In this document: one piece after another, positions 9,177 to 17,260 of the stretch
Layout of the letters: every line of letters begins with the position of its first letter
Position numbering within the stretch: the first letter of the stretch is position 1
Source: CATOSP01 sp965205385
GTDB taxonomy: Bacteria; Chloroflexota; Dehalococcoidia; Lucifugimonadales; UBA3495
Assembly (NCBI GenBank): GCA_965205385.1
Contig: CBDBGS010000007.1
Coordinates: 558,001 to 622,000 of the forward strand
Direction: 5' to 3'
Length of the DNA stretch: 64,000 bases
Program-made: the position numbers and the translations under genes
Notes under the pieces: generated by a model
What the model was told of the DNA's origin: nothing
What the model saw: the letters and a program-made list of their open reading frames with translations, nothing else
Databases searched by the model: none

Positions 9177-9290
9177 ATGCGTAGATTAGTAGCCCCGCTG
9201 TTGTTCGTTGTTATGGTTTCACTTGCTACCATCTTGCCGCCGGTCTACGCCAGTCCTGGTGACAGCGCTAAGACCGTGCTGCAGGCTTGA
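9177..9290 (+). CDS. Possible 37-residue exported peptide
   Basis: ATG at 9177, preceded by CGAGG, opens a 37-residue frame ending at 9290. It is almost entirely a signal peptide: MRRL, a hydrophobic core, then a plausible cleavage site PVYASPGD, and only about a dozen residues after it. It may be a truncated secreted protein or a small exported peptide. The remainder of 8952-9522 shows no other frame that I can support. Confidence 0.35.
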   Translation: MRRLVAPLLFVVMVSLATILPPVYASPGDSAKTVLQA

Positions 9291-9522
9291 GTGAACGAAG
9301 AGTAGGGCCGTGAGCCCTTACCTAGGTCCTCATCAATCCGCCTAGCATAGCTGCGGCCAGCACTCGGCTAACACGCAACGGAGGCGGGCCGTCCGCCTAA
9401 TCACGCCGTCAATGTCGCCCGCGCTCCTGATAGCTCCCCACCCGACACCTCATGGCACGCGCAGTTCATCTCTATGCGCGTTCCGCATCCCTGGCTCCCG
9501 GACACATGACAGGAAGATAGAC

Positions 9523-10011
9523 ATGTGCACGTCCAGAACAGCCAACCAAGCTCCCAGGCCACGCCCGTCTGGCCGTGTGGTGCTGATCGACGAGCAAGAC
9601 CGCGTCCTCTTGTTCAAGTGGGAGACCCTGAACGTATGGATCACGCCGGGAGGAGGCCTGAAACCGGGCGAGACCTACGAAGAAGCCGCACTTCGGGAAC
9701 TCCGGGAAGAGACAGGCCTCGTTGTCTCCGAATTAGGCCCCTGGGTCTGGTCGAGAAGCCACGTCTTTCGCTGGAACGAAATGCTGTATGACGCCAGGGA
9801 GAGGTTTTTCCTGCTGCGCACTCCACATTTCCAGGTGTCTTCCGAAGGGATGGAACCGGCGGAGCGGGAGGAGGCCAGCGCTCACCGCTGGTGGTCCGTA
9901 GACGAGCTATCATCCACCAACGAGGTTTTCGCCCCAAGGCGCATTGCCGAATTGCTGGCCCCGCTGGTCCAAGGCGTGGCCCCTGGGGAGCCCATAGAGA
10001 CGGGGAGCTAG
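9523..10011 (+). CDS. NUDIX hydrolase
   Basis: 162 residues from ATG at 9523, with AGGAAG upstream. The NUDIX box is complete (GGGLKPGETYEEAALRELRE, then ETG), giving the Mg-binding glutamates that cleave nucleoside diphosphates linked to another moiety. It is preceded by RVVLIDEQDRVLLFKW. The exact substrate is unknown. It converges on a tRNA-Leu gene 14 bases beyond its stop. Confidence 0.88.
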   Translation: MCTSRTANQAPRPRPSGRVVLIDEQDRVLLFKWETLNVWITPGGGLKPGETYEEAALRELREETGLVVSELGPWVWSRSHVFRWNEMLYDARERFFLLRTPHFQVSSEGMEPAEREEASAHRWWSVDELSSTNEVFAPRRIAELLAPLVQGVAPGEPIETGS

Positions 10012-10025
10012 TGAGGGTGAATTGG

Positions 10026-10108
10026 TGCCGGGGGAGGGACTCGAACCCACACACCCGCGAAGGTAGCGGATTTTAAGTCCGCCGCGTCTACCGTTCCGCC
10101 ACCCCGGC
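10026..10108 (-). tRNA. tRNA-Leu (TAA anticodon)
   Basis: The minus strand folds as a class II tRNA: acceptor GCCGGGG pairs with CCCCGGC, anticodon loop CTTAAAA (TAA), a variable arm, and a T-arm with GGTTCGAGTCC. The 3' CCA is encoded at 10023-10025. Confidence 0.92.
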
Positions 10109-10224
10109 AGTCTGGTTGGAGGCGATTACTGGAAAGCCACAGGACCGAAAGGCGTCGATACGAGGGTTTGAATCAGGATATAAGGGCCACCGGCCTTCGT
10201 AGGAGTGGGCTGGGGTTGATTTGG

Positions 10225-10297
10225 AGGCGACGGGCGGATTCGAACCGCCGAATAGAGGTTTTGCAGACCTCCGCCTTAACCGCTTGGCTACGTCGCC
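10225..10297 (-). tRNA. tRNA-Cys (GCA anticodon)
   Basis: Acceptor GGCGACG/CGTCGCC, anticodon stem GAGGT/ACCTC with loop CTGCAAA, and T-loop TTCGAAT. Discriminator T is followed by an encoded CCA. It is the middle of a three-tRNA minus-strand cluster. Confidence 0.92.
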
Positions 10298-10330
10298 CCG
10301 ATTTCAGAGACCCCGGCTTGATAGTTTTGG

Positions 10331-10414
10331 TGCCGAGGGCGGGATTTGAACCCACACAGGCGAATGCCCACGGCCCCCTCAAGACCGCGTGTCTACCAAT
10401 TCCACCACCTCGGC
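10331..10414 (-). tRNA. tRNA-Leu (GAG anticodon)
   Basis: Class II tRNA: acceptor GCCGAGG/CCTCGGC, anticodon loop TTGAGGG in the stem CGGTC/GGCCG, long variable arm, T-loop TTCAAAT, encoded CCA at 10328-10330. Confidence 0.9.
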
Positions 10415-10519
10415 CTATTAGCGAGATGCGCATTATACCACGTGGCACCCTCAGGCACACCGGCGAACCGCCTCCCCACACGGCCTTCTAATTGTCCAAT
10501 CCTCGGCCCGGTGACGGAT

Positions 10520-10712
10520 AGCCCCCCTTTGGCGAAAGGGGGGTTGGGGGGATTTCCCGCTTCACGCAAGGAACGTTTCGAGCGTAAGTTGGCATCGGGA
10601 AAATATTACACGACTGGCGAATCAGCATCCGGGGAGCGGAATAGATTCATCCAGCATGTCTGACCCCGAAAAGAGGGGAAATCCCTCTTAGTCCCCTCTG
10701 CGAAAGGGGGAG
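10520..10712. repeat. Short palindromes of the CCCCCTTTCGCGAAAGGGGG type
   Basis: CCCCCCTTTGGCGAAAGGGG at about 10522 and CCCCTCTGCGAAAGGGGGAG at about 10692 are copies of a short palindromic repeat. A further copy, CCCCCTTTCGCGAAAGGAGG, is near 14524. The stretch 10415-11111 otherwise contains only a terminator-like hairpin at 10734-10760 and a stretch with a GTCAAGC...GCTTGAC inverted repeat (about 10827-10902). I see no supported gene there. Confidence 0.5.
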
Positions 10713-10733
10713 ACTTATGCGCTTTCCTGACGA

Positions 10734-10760
10734 TTAAAAAGACCCTGGCCCTCACCAGGG
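10734..10760 (-). terminator. Terminator-like hairpin on minus strand
   Basis: Minus strand reads CCCTGG, a 6-base loop, CCAGGG, then TCTTTTTAAT. It would end a leftward transcript, but I see no leftward gene between 10770 and 11110, so either an RNA without an obvious frame or a relic lies upstream. Confidence 0.5.
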
Positions 10761-11121
10761 CCTTTCAATTGTCGCTCTCTCCGTCGCCTTCCGAGCGAAC
10801 TGAAGCCGTAGTCGTAACGGAGCGTAGTCAAGCGGGCCGTCCCCGGCGGAGCATGTCCTTCGACTGCGCTCCACCCAAGATGAGCGGGGTTGGCTGCTTG
10901 ACCGGTCATTGTCCTGCGCTCCCCTACCGCCCTTCCACCGAATCCAAGGCATTGGCATTCGTCCTAAACCATAAGCGCGGGGACGTCCCGCCTCGCGCCC
11001 CCAACTGACTTTCCCCCCTTCCCATTCCGCGTTACACGTCTCTACCATCAATTCCACTCGATATCACCCAACATTAGCTCGGACGCAAAACCCGGTTTCC
11101 GCAAGGAGGTTATGTCCCTAA

Positions 11122-11369
11122 ATGTCCCACTCTGACTCAAAACAAAAAACTCCAGCCTCTCCGCCCGGCAGCGAAAAACCCTTCCCATACTCGCCGTCCG
11201 CACGCTCGTTGAACTCATGGAATCCTTCAGCCCGGAATTCCGGCTCCCCGCCATCCGCACAGCCCTAAACTATTCCACAAAACTAAACGAACTTCGAAAA
11301 CTCGGCAATGATATCCAAGTCCTCAGTAACGCCCTATCCATCGGGACTCATCAGGAGGAGCGACTATGA
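11122..11369 (+). pseudogene. Small helical protein gene, apparent single-base frameshift
   Basis: AAGGAGG at 11103 precedes two ATGs (11112 and 11122). From 11122 the frame reads MSHSDSKQKTPASPP, then turns into low-quality sequence. The neighbouring frame continues convincingly with RQRKTLPILAVRTLVEL, then SPEFRLPAIRTALNYSTKL and NELRKLGNDIQVLSNALSIG, ending at TGA 11367-11369. Adding one base in the CCGCCC run near 11170 would join them into one protein of about 82 residues. The stop overlaps the next ATG (ATGA), so the pair was translationally coupled. I do not recognise the family. Confidence 0.5.
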
Positions 11370-11689
11370 CTCTCGGCCAAATAAAGTCCGAAATCCGCCG
11401 CCTCCAGCGTAAACTGGCACGCCCCTTGGCTCAAGTCGCCATCCAACGCATGTCCCAGGAACTGTGCGATGAGTGGTCCTGCGCCTTGGTCGAGAAGGAG
11501 CCCCTGCCGGACGCCCAACCCTTCATCCAACGGGTCGTCAAAGCGGGCTACCGTCTCTCCACATTCAGCTCAGTTAGCAGTTACCTGAATGGATGCCGCA
11601 ACAACGGAGAGGCCCCTCTCCTCAAACCCCTTCTCCGCGCCCTCCTGCCCTGGGCCATGCCACACAGTTTCGACCTGCCAGCGGCGTAA
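11366..11689 (+). CDS. Hypothetical 107-residue protein, coupled to the frame upstream
   Basis: ATG at 11366 lies inside an ATGA overlap and follows AGGAGGA. The protein is helical and basic at the N-terminus (IKSEIRRLQRKLARPLA), then has PFIQRVVKAGYRLSTFSS and ends with LLKPLLRALLPWAM. No catalytic motif or membrane segment is apparent. Together with the frameshifted frame before it, it forms a two-gene unit of unknown function located next to a MITE. Confidence 0.55.
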   Translation: MTLGQIKSEIRRLQRKLARPLAQVAIQRMSQELCDEWSCALVEKEPLPDAQPFIQRVVKAGYRLSTFSSVSSYLNGCRNNGEAPLLKPLLRALLPWAMPHSFDLPAA

Positions 11690-11823
11690 AGCCCCAAACC
11701 GCAAGAGGGCGGTGCCCAACGGCCAGTGAGAAGTTCCGTCACCCGGCAAGGCAGTCCGTGAACTCCGCACCCCGGCCTTAACCGGAGTGACTATGGGACC
11801 GCTCAAAATGCTATTGGACCAGC

Positions 11824-12069
11824 CTTCGAGCCGTAACTGTTCAGACTTGATGGATCTTTCCCGGCCCCAGCCCGTCATTCCGGGCTTGACCCGGAATCCA
11901 GAAACCCTCGCAACCAGGAGCTGTCACGGTCATTGGCATTTCTGGATTCCCGCCTTCGCTGGAATGACGGATTGCGGGGGCGGGACATGGTAAGAGGATT
12001 GTCACAGAGATGACCGATGTGGGTTTCAGCCAATCCGCGTCATCGAGTCTGAACTGTTACTTCGAGCCG
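11824..12069. mobile_element. MITE-like element, copy 2 (ACTGTTCAGACT ends)
   Basis: The element 11834-12059 begins TAACTGTTCAGACT and ends with its exact inverse AGTCTGAACAGTTA. CTTCGAGCCG is found on both sides (11824-11833 and 12060-12069), a 10-bp target duplication. The interior is shared with copy 1 at 6502-6941, including the outward GTCATTCCGGGCTTGACCC palindrome and the segment before the right end. It has no coding capacity. It fills most of the 11690-12162 gap. Confidence 0.82.
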
Positions 12070-12162
12070 CGAAATGCCGGGGGATGCGCCGTCGTCTGCT
12101 ATAATTCTGGCCGGAGTTTTCCCGAATCAATTCTTCCGCGCGTGAAGCGAAGGTAAAACCGC

Positions 12163-13335
12163 ATGGCCGAGCCAGACAGTGTGGTCCAGCTAAAGGACCA
12201 GGCATACAGCGTGGAGACCCAAGCTCCGGGCCTGGACGACGCCAGCCTGGAAGAGGCCCGCCGGCTTATCGGGGTCGACTACCGGGGCGCCCGCGCTACG
12301 ATAGAGATTACCGAAGACAATATCCGCGACTTCTGCAACTACATGGGCAGCGAAAACCCGCTGTTCCTCGACCCCGCCCACGCTGCCGGCAGCAGATGGG
12401 GAGGAATTGTCGCCCCGCCCGCAATGGTCGGCCAGGCCATCATCGCCCCCGGACTGCGGGGCATCCAGTGGATTTACGCCGGAATCGAGTGGGAATTCTT
12501 CGACCTCATGCGCCCCGGCGACGTAATTACCCAGCGGGGCCAACTGGCCGATGCCGTGGAAAAACAAGGCCGCGCCGTGCCTCGGATGATCCTCCAGATT
12601 AGCGATGTGACTTGCACTCGCCAGGACGGGTTCGTCGTAGCCCGTACCCGCCCCCATCACATGAGGACTCCTCGCCGCAGGGCGAGCGGAGGCATGAACT
12701 ACGAGGCCCAGCCCCAACGCTGGTCACCCGAACAGTTGGCCGCCGTCGAGCAAGAGCAGCTAGCTGAAAAGGTCCGGGGCAACCTTCCCCGGTATTGGGA
12801 AGACCTAGCCGAGGGAGACGAGATGGCCCCGGTGGTCTACGGCCCCCTACGGATATCGGATATCGCATTCACGGGCAGCTTCACCGATTCCGGAGCCCTC
12901 AACGCGGAGGCCGTGGCCCACAACGGCGCCCACGTGTACCAACTCCACAACCGGCGCAGGCACCCGGCGGACACCTATGTCAACCCCGAGACCGGAATGC
13001 AAGACCATCCCCACCGGGGCCACTGGGAAGGGTACATGGCCAGGGAGGTCGGGATGCCGGGAGTGTATGACATGGGGCCGCAACGGGCTTCCTGGCTCTG
13101 CCGCTATTTCACCGACTGGATGGGCGACGACGCTTTCCTGACTCGCCTTTCGGCCTTCCTGCGAAAGCCCAACGTCGTCGGCGACGTTACCCGGATCAGG
13201 GGCCGGGTAGAACGCAAGTGGGTTGAGGACGGATATCATTACGTGGAGTGCGGCGCCTGGGCCGTCAACCAGAGGGATGAAATCACCATGCCCGGAAATG
13301 CGGTGATCTCCCTGCCCTCTCGTGAAGACTTATGA
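12163..13335 (+). CDS. MaoC-type (FAS1-like) double hot-dog dehydratase, subunit 1
   Basis: 390 residues with two hot-dog halves. The N-terminal half resembles the MaoC dehydratase N-terminal domain (FCNYMGSENPLFLDPAHAAG, then SRWGGIVAPPAMV). The C-terminal half has WVEDGYHYVECGAWAVNQRD, a typical final hot-dog strand pattern. Such proteins hydrate or dehydrate enoyl/hydroxyacyl-CoA thioesters. The usual D-x-NPxH dyad is not obvious in the N-terminal half (ENPLFLDP), so activity may need the partner. Its stop overlaps the next ATG (ATGA), implying a coupled pair. Confidence 0.8.
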   Translation: MAEPDSVVQLKDQAYSVETQAPGLDDASLEEARRLIGVDYRGARATIEITEDNIRDFCNYMGSENPLFLDPAHAAGSRWGGIVAPPAMVGQAIIAPGLRGIQWIYAGIEWEFFDLMRPGDVITQRGQLADAVEKQGRAVPRMILQISDVTCTRQDGFVVARTRPHHMRTPRRRASGGMNYEAQPQRWSPEQLAAVEQEQLAEKVRGNLPRYWEDLAEGDEMAPVVYGPLRISDIAFTGSFTDSGALNAEAVAHNGAHVYQLHNRRRHPADTYVNPETGMQDHPHRGHWEGYMAREVGMPGVYDMGPQRASWLCRYFTDWMGDDAFLTRLSAFLRKPNVVGDVTRIRGRVERKWVEDGYHYVECGAWAVNQRDEITMPGNAVISLPSREDL

Positions 13336-14447
13336 CTCTCTCCCCACCTGCTGACCCGCGAGTCGGTCCCACCGAGTTGGCCGGGGTCCGTGGGATGATT
13401 GGGGTGCCATTGCGTCGAGTCCGGCACAACACCCTGGTCAGCCATCCGGCTATCAACCGGTGGGCCAAGAGCATCGGAGACCGGAACCCCCTGTGGTTGG
13501 ACCCCATCTACGCTGCCGGAAGCGTACTGGGCGGGACGGCTGCCCCGCCCCTTTGGTTGTACTCCGTTGACGACACCGCTCCGTCTTTGAAACTTCCGGG
13601 TCTCCACGTTCTTTACGGTGGAGTCTCCTGGGAGTTTCGAAGGTGGCTCACCCCTGGCGAAAGGGTTTCCGCCGAGACGCGGCTGCTCGACGTGGAGGAA
13701 AAGCACGGCCGTTTCTGCGGCCACATGGTCCTCCAGACTTTCGAGACCACCTACTCCGATGCGGCTGGACACTTGGTTGCGAGGGCCGAGTCCATAATCA
13801 TTCGAACTCTTCGCAATGCCGCCGTGCATACCGGCAAATACCGGGACATTCGAAAGTACGTGTTCAGCGCCGAAGAGGCGAGGGCCGTGGAAGACGCCTA
13901 CGACGCCGAAGAGGTCCGTGGCCAAGTACCGAGATACTGGGACGGGCTCAATCCCGGCGACACTATCCCCGCCATCGTGCGGGGACCGTTGACCTCGGAA
14001 GAAGTGATCCAGTTCATTTGCGCCACCAGGCCGGCCCTTGGTTTCAAGCAGTTCTTGCGCCACCGGCAGCATCATCCTGATGCGGCGTTTACGGACCCCT
14101 CGACCGGCTCATGGGAGAGCTGGGAATCATCCATGGTGCGGGACGACGTGGCCCAGGCGTTCGGCTTCCCGGCGGCTCACGATGCGGGATTCGACAGGGT
14201 TTCCTGGGTAGGCAACCTGTTGACCAACTGGATGGGCGATCAGGGCTTCCTGTCCTCTTTGAGAGTGTCTTTGGTCCTGCCCAACATCTACGGCGACGTG
14301 ACATGGTGTCTTGGAAGGGTGGAAGGGCTGCGCCGCGAGGGCGGACGTCACCTGGCCGACCTGTCGGTGTGGTGCGAGAACCAGCGCGGCCAGCGGACCG
14401 CTGAGGGAGAGGCCACCGTGGTCCTGCCAAGGCGCAGGACTCCCTGA
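13332..14447 (+). CDS. MaoC-type (FAS1-like) double hot-dog dehydratase, subunit 2
   Basis: 371 residues, a paralogue of the gene before it: WAKSIGDRNPLWLDPIYAAG, then SVLGGTAAPPLWL aligns with the same region there, and the C-terminal parts share the order TDWMGD/TNWMGD, then a PNVVGDV or PNIYGDV strand. The 4-bp ATGA overlap and equal spacing suggest a heterodimeric acyl-CoA dehydratase. The substrate is unknown. Transcription ends at a strong bidirectional hairpin at 14629. Confidence 0.8.
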   Translation: MTLSPPADPRVGPTELAGVRGMIGVPLRRVRHNTLVSHPAINRWAKSIGDRNPLWLDPIYAAGSVLGGTAAPPLWLYSVDDTAPSLKLPGLHVLYGGVSWEFRRWLTPGERVSAETRLLDVEEKHGRFCGHMVLQTFETTYSDAAGHLVARAESIIIRTLRNAAVHTGKYRDIRKYVFSAEEARAVEDAYDAEEVRGQVPRYWDGLNPGDTIPAIVRGPLTSEEVIQFICATRPALGFKQFLRHRQHHPDAAFTDPSTGSWESWESSMVRDDVAQAFGFPAAHDAGFDRVSWVGNLLTNWMGDQGFLSSLRVSLVLPNIYGDVTWCLGRVEGLRREGGRHLADLSVWCENQRGQRTAEGEATVVLPRRRTP

Positions 14448-14628
14448 GGGTTTCCGTCAGCGCGCTTTAGACGGGTTTGGCCCATATCCATTCCGTGCAG
14501 TTCCCAGGGAGCGGGAGAAATCCCCCTTTCGCGAAAGGAGGAGACGCGGGAATGGCCGCACTTTCCCGGGGTTGATTACGGGGATGGGGTGGGGTTTCTG
14601 GTTGGGGCAGAGAGTTTTGAAAAATGCG

Positions 14629-14658
14629 GACGCCCCGGCAAAACCGGGGCGTCTTCCA
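14629..14658. terminator. Bidirectional terminator
   Basis: GACGCCCCGG and CCGGGGCGTC form a perfect 10-bp stem around CAAAA, with TTCC after it on the plus strand and an A/T-rich flank on the other side. It sits between the convergent dehydratase and ABC-transporter operons. Confidence 0.78.
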
Positions 14659-14684
14659 ATGGTCTAACTCTGTTGGGTTGCGGT

Positions 14685-15728
14685 CTAGAACGCGCCGTAG
14701 CCGTCGGCCCGGATGCAGGCCGCCCAGTGGTTGGGTTCCACTTCCCTCAGCTCCGGTAGGTGCCTCTGACAGTCGTCGTTGGCTATCGGACACCTGGGGT
14801 GGAACACGCACCCGCTCGGCGGGTTCAGCGGGCTCGGCACCTCTCCCGTCAGCAAGATCCGCTCCCTTTGCGCGTCGATGACCGGGTCGGGTATCGGCAC
14901 CGCCGACAACAGCGCCCTCGTGTACGGGTGGAGCGGGTTAACGTAGATCTCGTTCCGCTCCGCCAGCTCCATCAGGTGGCCCAGGTACATCACTCCCACA
15001 CGGTTGCTGATGTGCCTCACCACCGACAGGTCGTGGGCGATGAACAGGTAGGTCAACCCGAACTGCTCCTGTAGGTCCTCCAGCAGGTTGATGATCTGCG
15101 CCTGAATCGACACGTCCAACGCCGACACCGGCTCGTCCGCCACGATGAACTTCGGCCCCACCGACAACGCGCGCGCAACCCCGATCCTCTGCCTCTGCCC
15201 CCCGCTGAACTCGTGGGGGAACCGGTCCGCCATGTACGGGTTCAGTCCCACGTTCTGCAACAGGTCCGCAACCCGCTCCCGGTACTCAGCCTTCCCATGC
15301 ACCAGCCCGTGAACGATCAACGGCTCTCCTATGATGTTCCCCGCCGTCATCCTCGGGTTCAGCGAGCTGTACGGGTCCTGGAAGATCACCTGCATCTCAC
15401 GCCGCTTCTCCCGCATCTGCCTCGTCGACAGGCTCGTCAGGTCCTGCCCTTCGAACAGCACCTGCCCGTCCGTCGGCTTGTATAGCTGCAGGATGCACCG
15501 CCCTGTCGTCGTCTTCCCGCAGCCGCTTTCTCCCACCAGCCCCAACGTCTCTCCGCGCTTCACCGTGAAGCTGATGCCGTCCACCGCCTTGATGTACGCC
15601 ACCGTCTTCTGGAACACCAACCCCGAACTCACCGGGAAGTACATCTTCAGGTTCTTCACCTCAAGTAGTACATCATCGTCCCTCGATGCCGTGGCTCCTT
15701 GCGCCTGGGTCTCTGGCGTCGTAGTCAT
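14685..15728 (-). CDS. Peptide-type ABC transporter ATP-binding protein (DppF/OppF-like)
   Basis: 347 residues. Walker A GESGCGKTT, signature FSGGQRQRIGVARAL and Walker B FIVADEPVSALD are intact. The C-terminus has the oligopeptide-transporter extension ending in the Cys-rich loop (CVFHPRCPIANDDC). It would energise uptake of peptides or similar solutes at the inner face of the membrane. It follows the sister ATPase gene by two bases, so the pair is one operon. No permease genes are nearby, so these must be encoded elsewhere. Confidence 0.92.
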   Translation of the reverse strand: MTTTPETQAQGATASRDDDVLLEVKNLKMYFPVSSGLVFQKTVAYIKAVDGISFTVKRGETLGLVGESGCGKTTTGRCILQLYKPTDGQVLFEGQDLTSLSTRQMREKRREMQVIFQDPYSSLNPRMTAGNIIGEPLIVHGLVHGKAEYRERVADLLQNVGLNPYMADRFPHEFSGGQRQRIGVARALSVGPKFIVADEPVSALDVSIQAQIINLLEDLQEQFGLTYLFIAHDLSVVRHISNRVGVMYLGHLMELAERNEIYVNPLHPYTRALLSAVPIPDPVIDAQRERILLTGEVPSPLNPPSGCVFHPRCPIANDDCQRHLPELREVEPNHWAACIRADGYGAF

Positions 15729-15730
15729 CG

Positions 15731-16828
15731 CTAATCGTTCTCCCCCGCCTGCTGTTCAGCCGCCGCCGCAGCTTGCATCTCAGCGGCTTCCATCGCCGCC
15801 GTCTCTTCTTCCACTTCCAAGCCCCGCTCCCTGCGGTACTCTTCCACCAGCGCGTCCATCTCCTCGATCCGCCAGCACGCCGACCAGTGCCCGTCTCCCG
15901 CCACCATCAACGGCGGTATCTCCTGCGTGCACTTGTCCACCGCCCACCGGCACCGGCCACGGAACGAGCACCCAGGGGCCAGGTTCACCAGGTCCGGCGG
16001 CTGCCCTTCGATCGGGTCCAGCTTGGCCCGCCTAGGCAGGTCCAGCCTCGGCACTGAGTTCAGTAGCCCCACCGTGTACGGGTGCATCGGCTTCGAGTAG
16101 ATCTCCTGAGCCGTCCCTCGCTCGATGATCTTACCCGCGTACATGATGTTCACGCGGTCCGCGTACCGGGCCACCACCCCCAGGTTGTGGGTGATCACTA
16201 TCAGCGCCACCCCAAACTCGCTCGTCAGTGACTTCATCAGCTCCAGAATCTGCGCCTGAATCGTCACGTCCAACGCCGTCGTCGGCTCGTCGGCGATGAT
16301 CAGCTTCGGGTTGCAACTCAATGCCATCGCGATCATCACGCGCTGGCGCATCCCGCCGCTGAATTGGTGCGGGTACTGCTTGATTCGCCGCTCAGGGTCG
16401 GGAATGCCCACCCGCGCCAGCAGGTCAACCCCCTCACGGCGCGACTCGTCACGGTTCATCCCCATGTGCAGTTGCAGCGTCTCAGTTAGCTGCTTCTCCA
16501 CCGTCAAGACCGGATTTAGCGACGTCATCGGCTCCTGGAAGACCATCGAGATCTTCCCGCCTCTGATCTGCCGCATGTCGTCCATGTCGATCTTCAGGAT
16601 GTCTTCGTTCTCGAAGAGTATCTCCCCGTCAACGATCCTCCCCGGCGGGTCTGGGATCAGCCGCATCACCGACAAGGCGCTTACGCTCTTGCCGCAGCCG
16701 CTCTCCCCCACCAGCCCGAGGGTCTCGCCCTCTTCCAGCTCATACGAGACCCCGTCTACCGCCTTCACCACACCCTCAAAGGTGTAAAAGTAGGTCCTAA
16801 GGTCTCTTACCTCTAGCAGCTCTGCCAA
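15731..16828 (-). CDS. Peptide-type ABC transporter ATP-binding protein (DppD/OppD-like)
   Basis: 365 residues. Walker A GESGCGKSVS, signature FSGGMRQRVMIAMAL and Walker B LIIADEPTTALD are complete, and the C-terminal CSFRGRCRWAVDKC loop matches the oligopeptide/dipeptide class. An unusual Glu/Ala-rich tail (about the last 25 residues) follows. It is the first gene of a two-gene leftward operon, divergent from a substrate-binding lipoprotein across 430 bases that should hold both promoters. Confidence 0.92.
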   Translation of the reverse strand: MAELLEVRDLRTYFYTFEGVVKAVDGVSYELEEGETLGLVGESGCGKSVSALSVMRLIPDPPGRIVDGEILFENEDILKIDMDDMRQIRGGKISMVFQEPMTSLNPVLTVEKQLTETLQLHMGMNRDESRREGVDLLARVGIPDPERRIKQYPHQFSGGMRQRVMIAMALSCNPKLIIADEPTTALDVTIQAQILELMKSLTSEFGVALIVITHNLGVVARYADRVNIMYAGKIIERGTAQEIYSKPMHPYTVGLLNSVPRLDLPRRAKLDPIEGQPPDLVNLAPGCSFRGRCRWAVDKCTQEIPPLMVAGDGHWSACWRIEEMDALVEEYRRERGLEVEEETAAMEAAEMQAAAAAEQQAGEND

Positions 16829-17260
16829 CTAGACCTCCTCGCGGGACCTCGCCGCCCTTCTTTTTCGTGTTGGGTATCGGAAACCTGTTTGGGAACCAAG
16901 GTAATCAGTGTTGGCCGGGCGCATTCGCCCGGCCTTGAATCTGCCGAAATATATACTATCAATTGTCACCAAGTCAATACCGACCTACTTGGTGATAACA
17001 GGGTCGAGGGATTATCAGAGAATATTGCACCGTTTGATCAGCCGCGCGTCAATTCCCATCCTATTGAGGAGAGAGCGTTGCACCAGCGCGGGGGGATTCC
17101 GTGCGTGTCCAAACATCGCCTGTCATTGAGATGCCTCCCATTGACCGGCGAATTGCGTTGCAACTTGTGCCCGCGACTAACTAGAATTAACCTGGTAAAC
17201 GATCTTCCCTGCCGCTACTCGCGGCCCAGTCATTCTCCGGGTAACAAGAAGGCGGATAGC

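Noticed and set aside
10760..11040. tmRNA or other stable RNA upstream of the orphan minus-strand terminator
   Set aside because: No tRNA-like end, tag frame or other recognisable RNA signature; only dispersed inverted repeats.
13239..14075. Minus-strand open frame of 278 codons
   Set aside because: Antisense to the MaoC-type gene pair; open only because of GC-rich codon structure on the coding strand.
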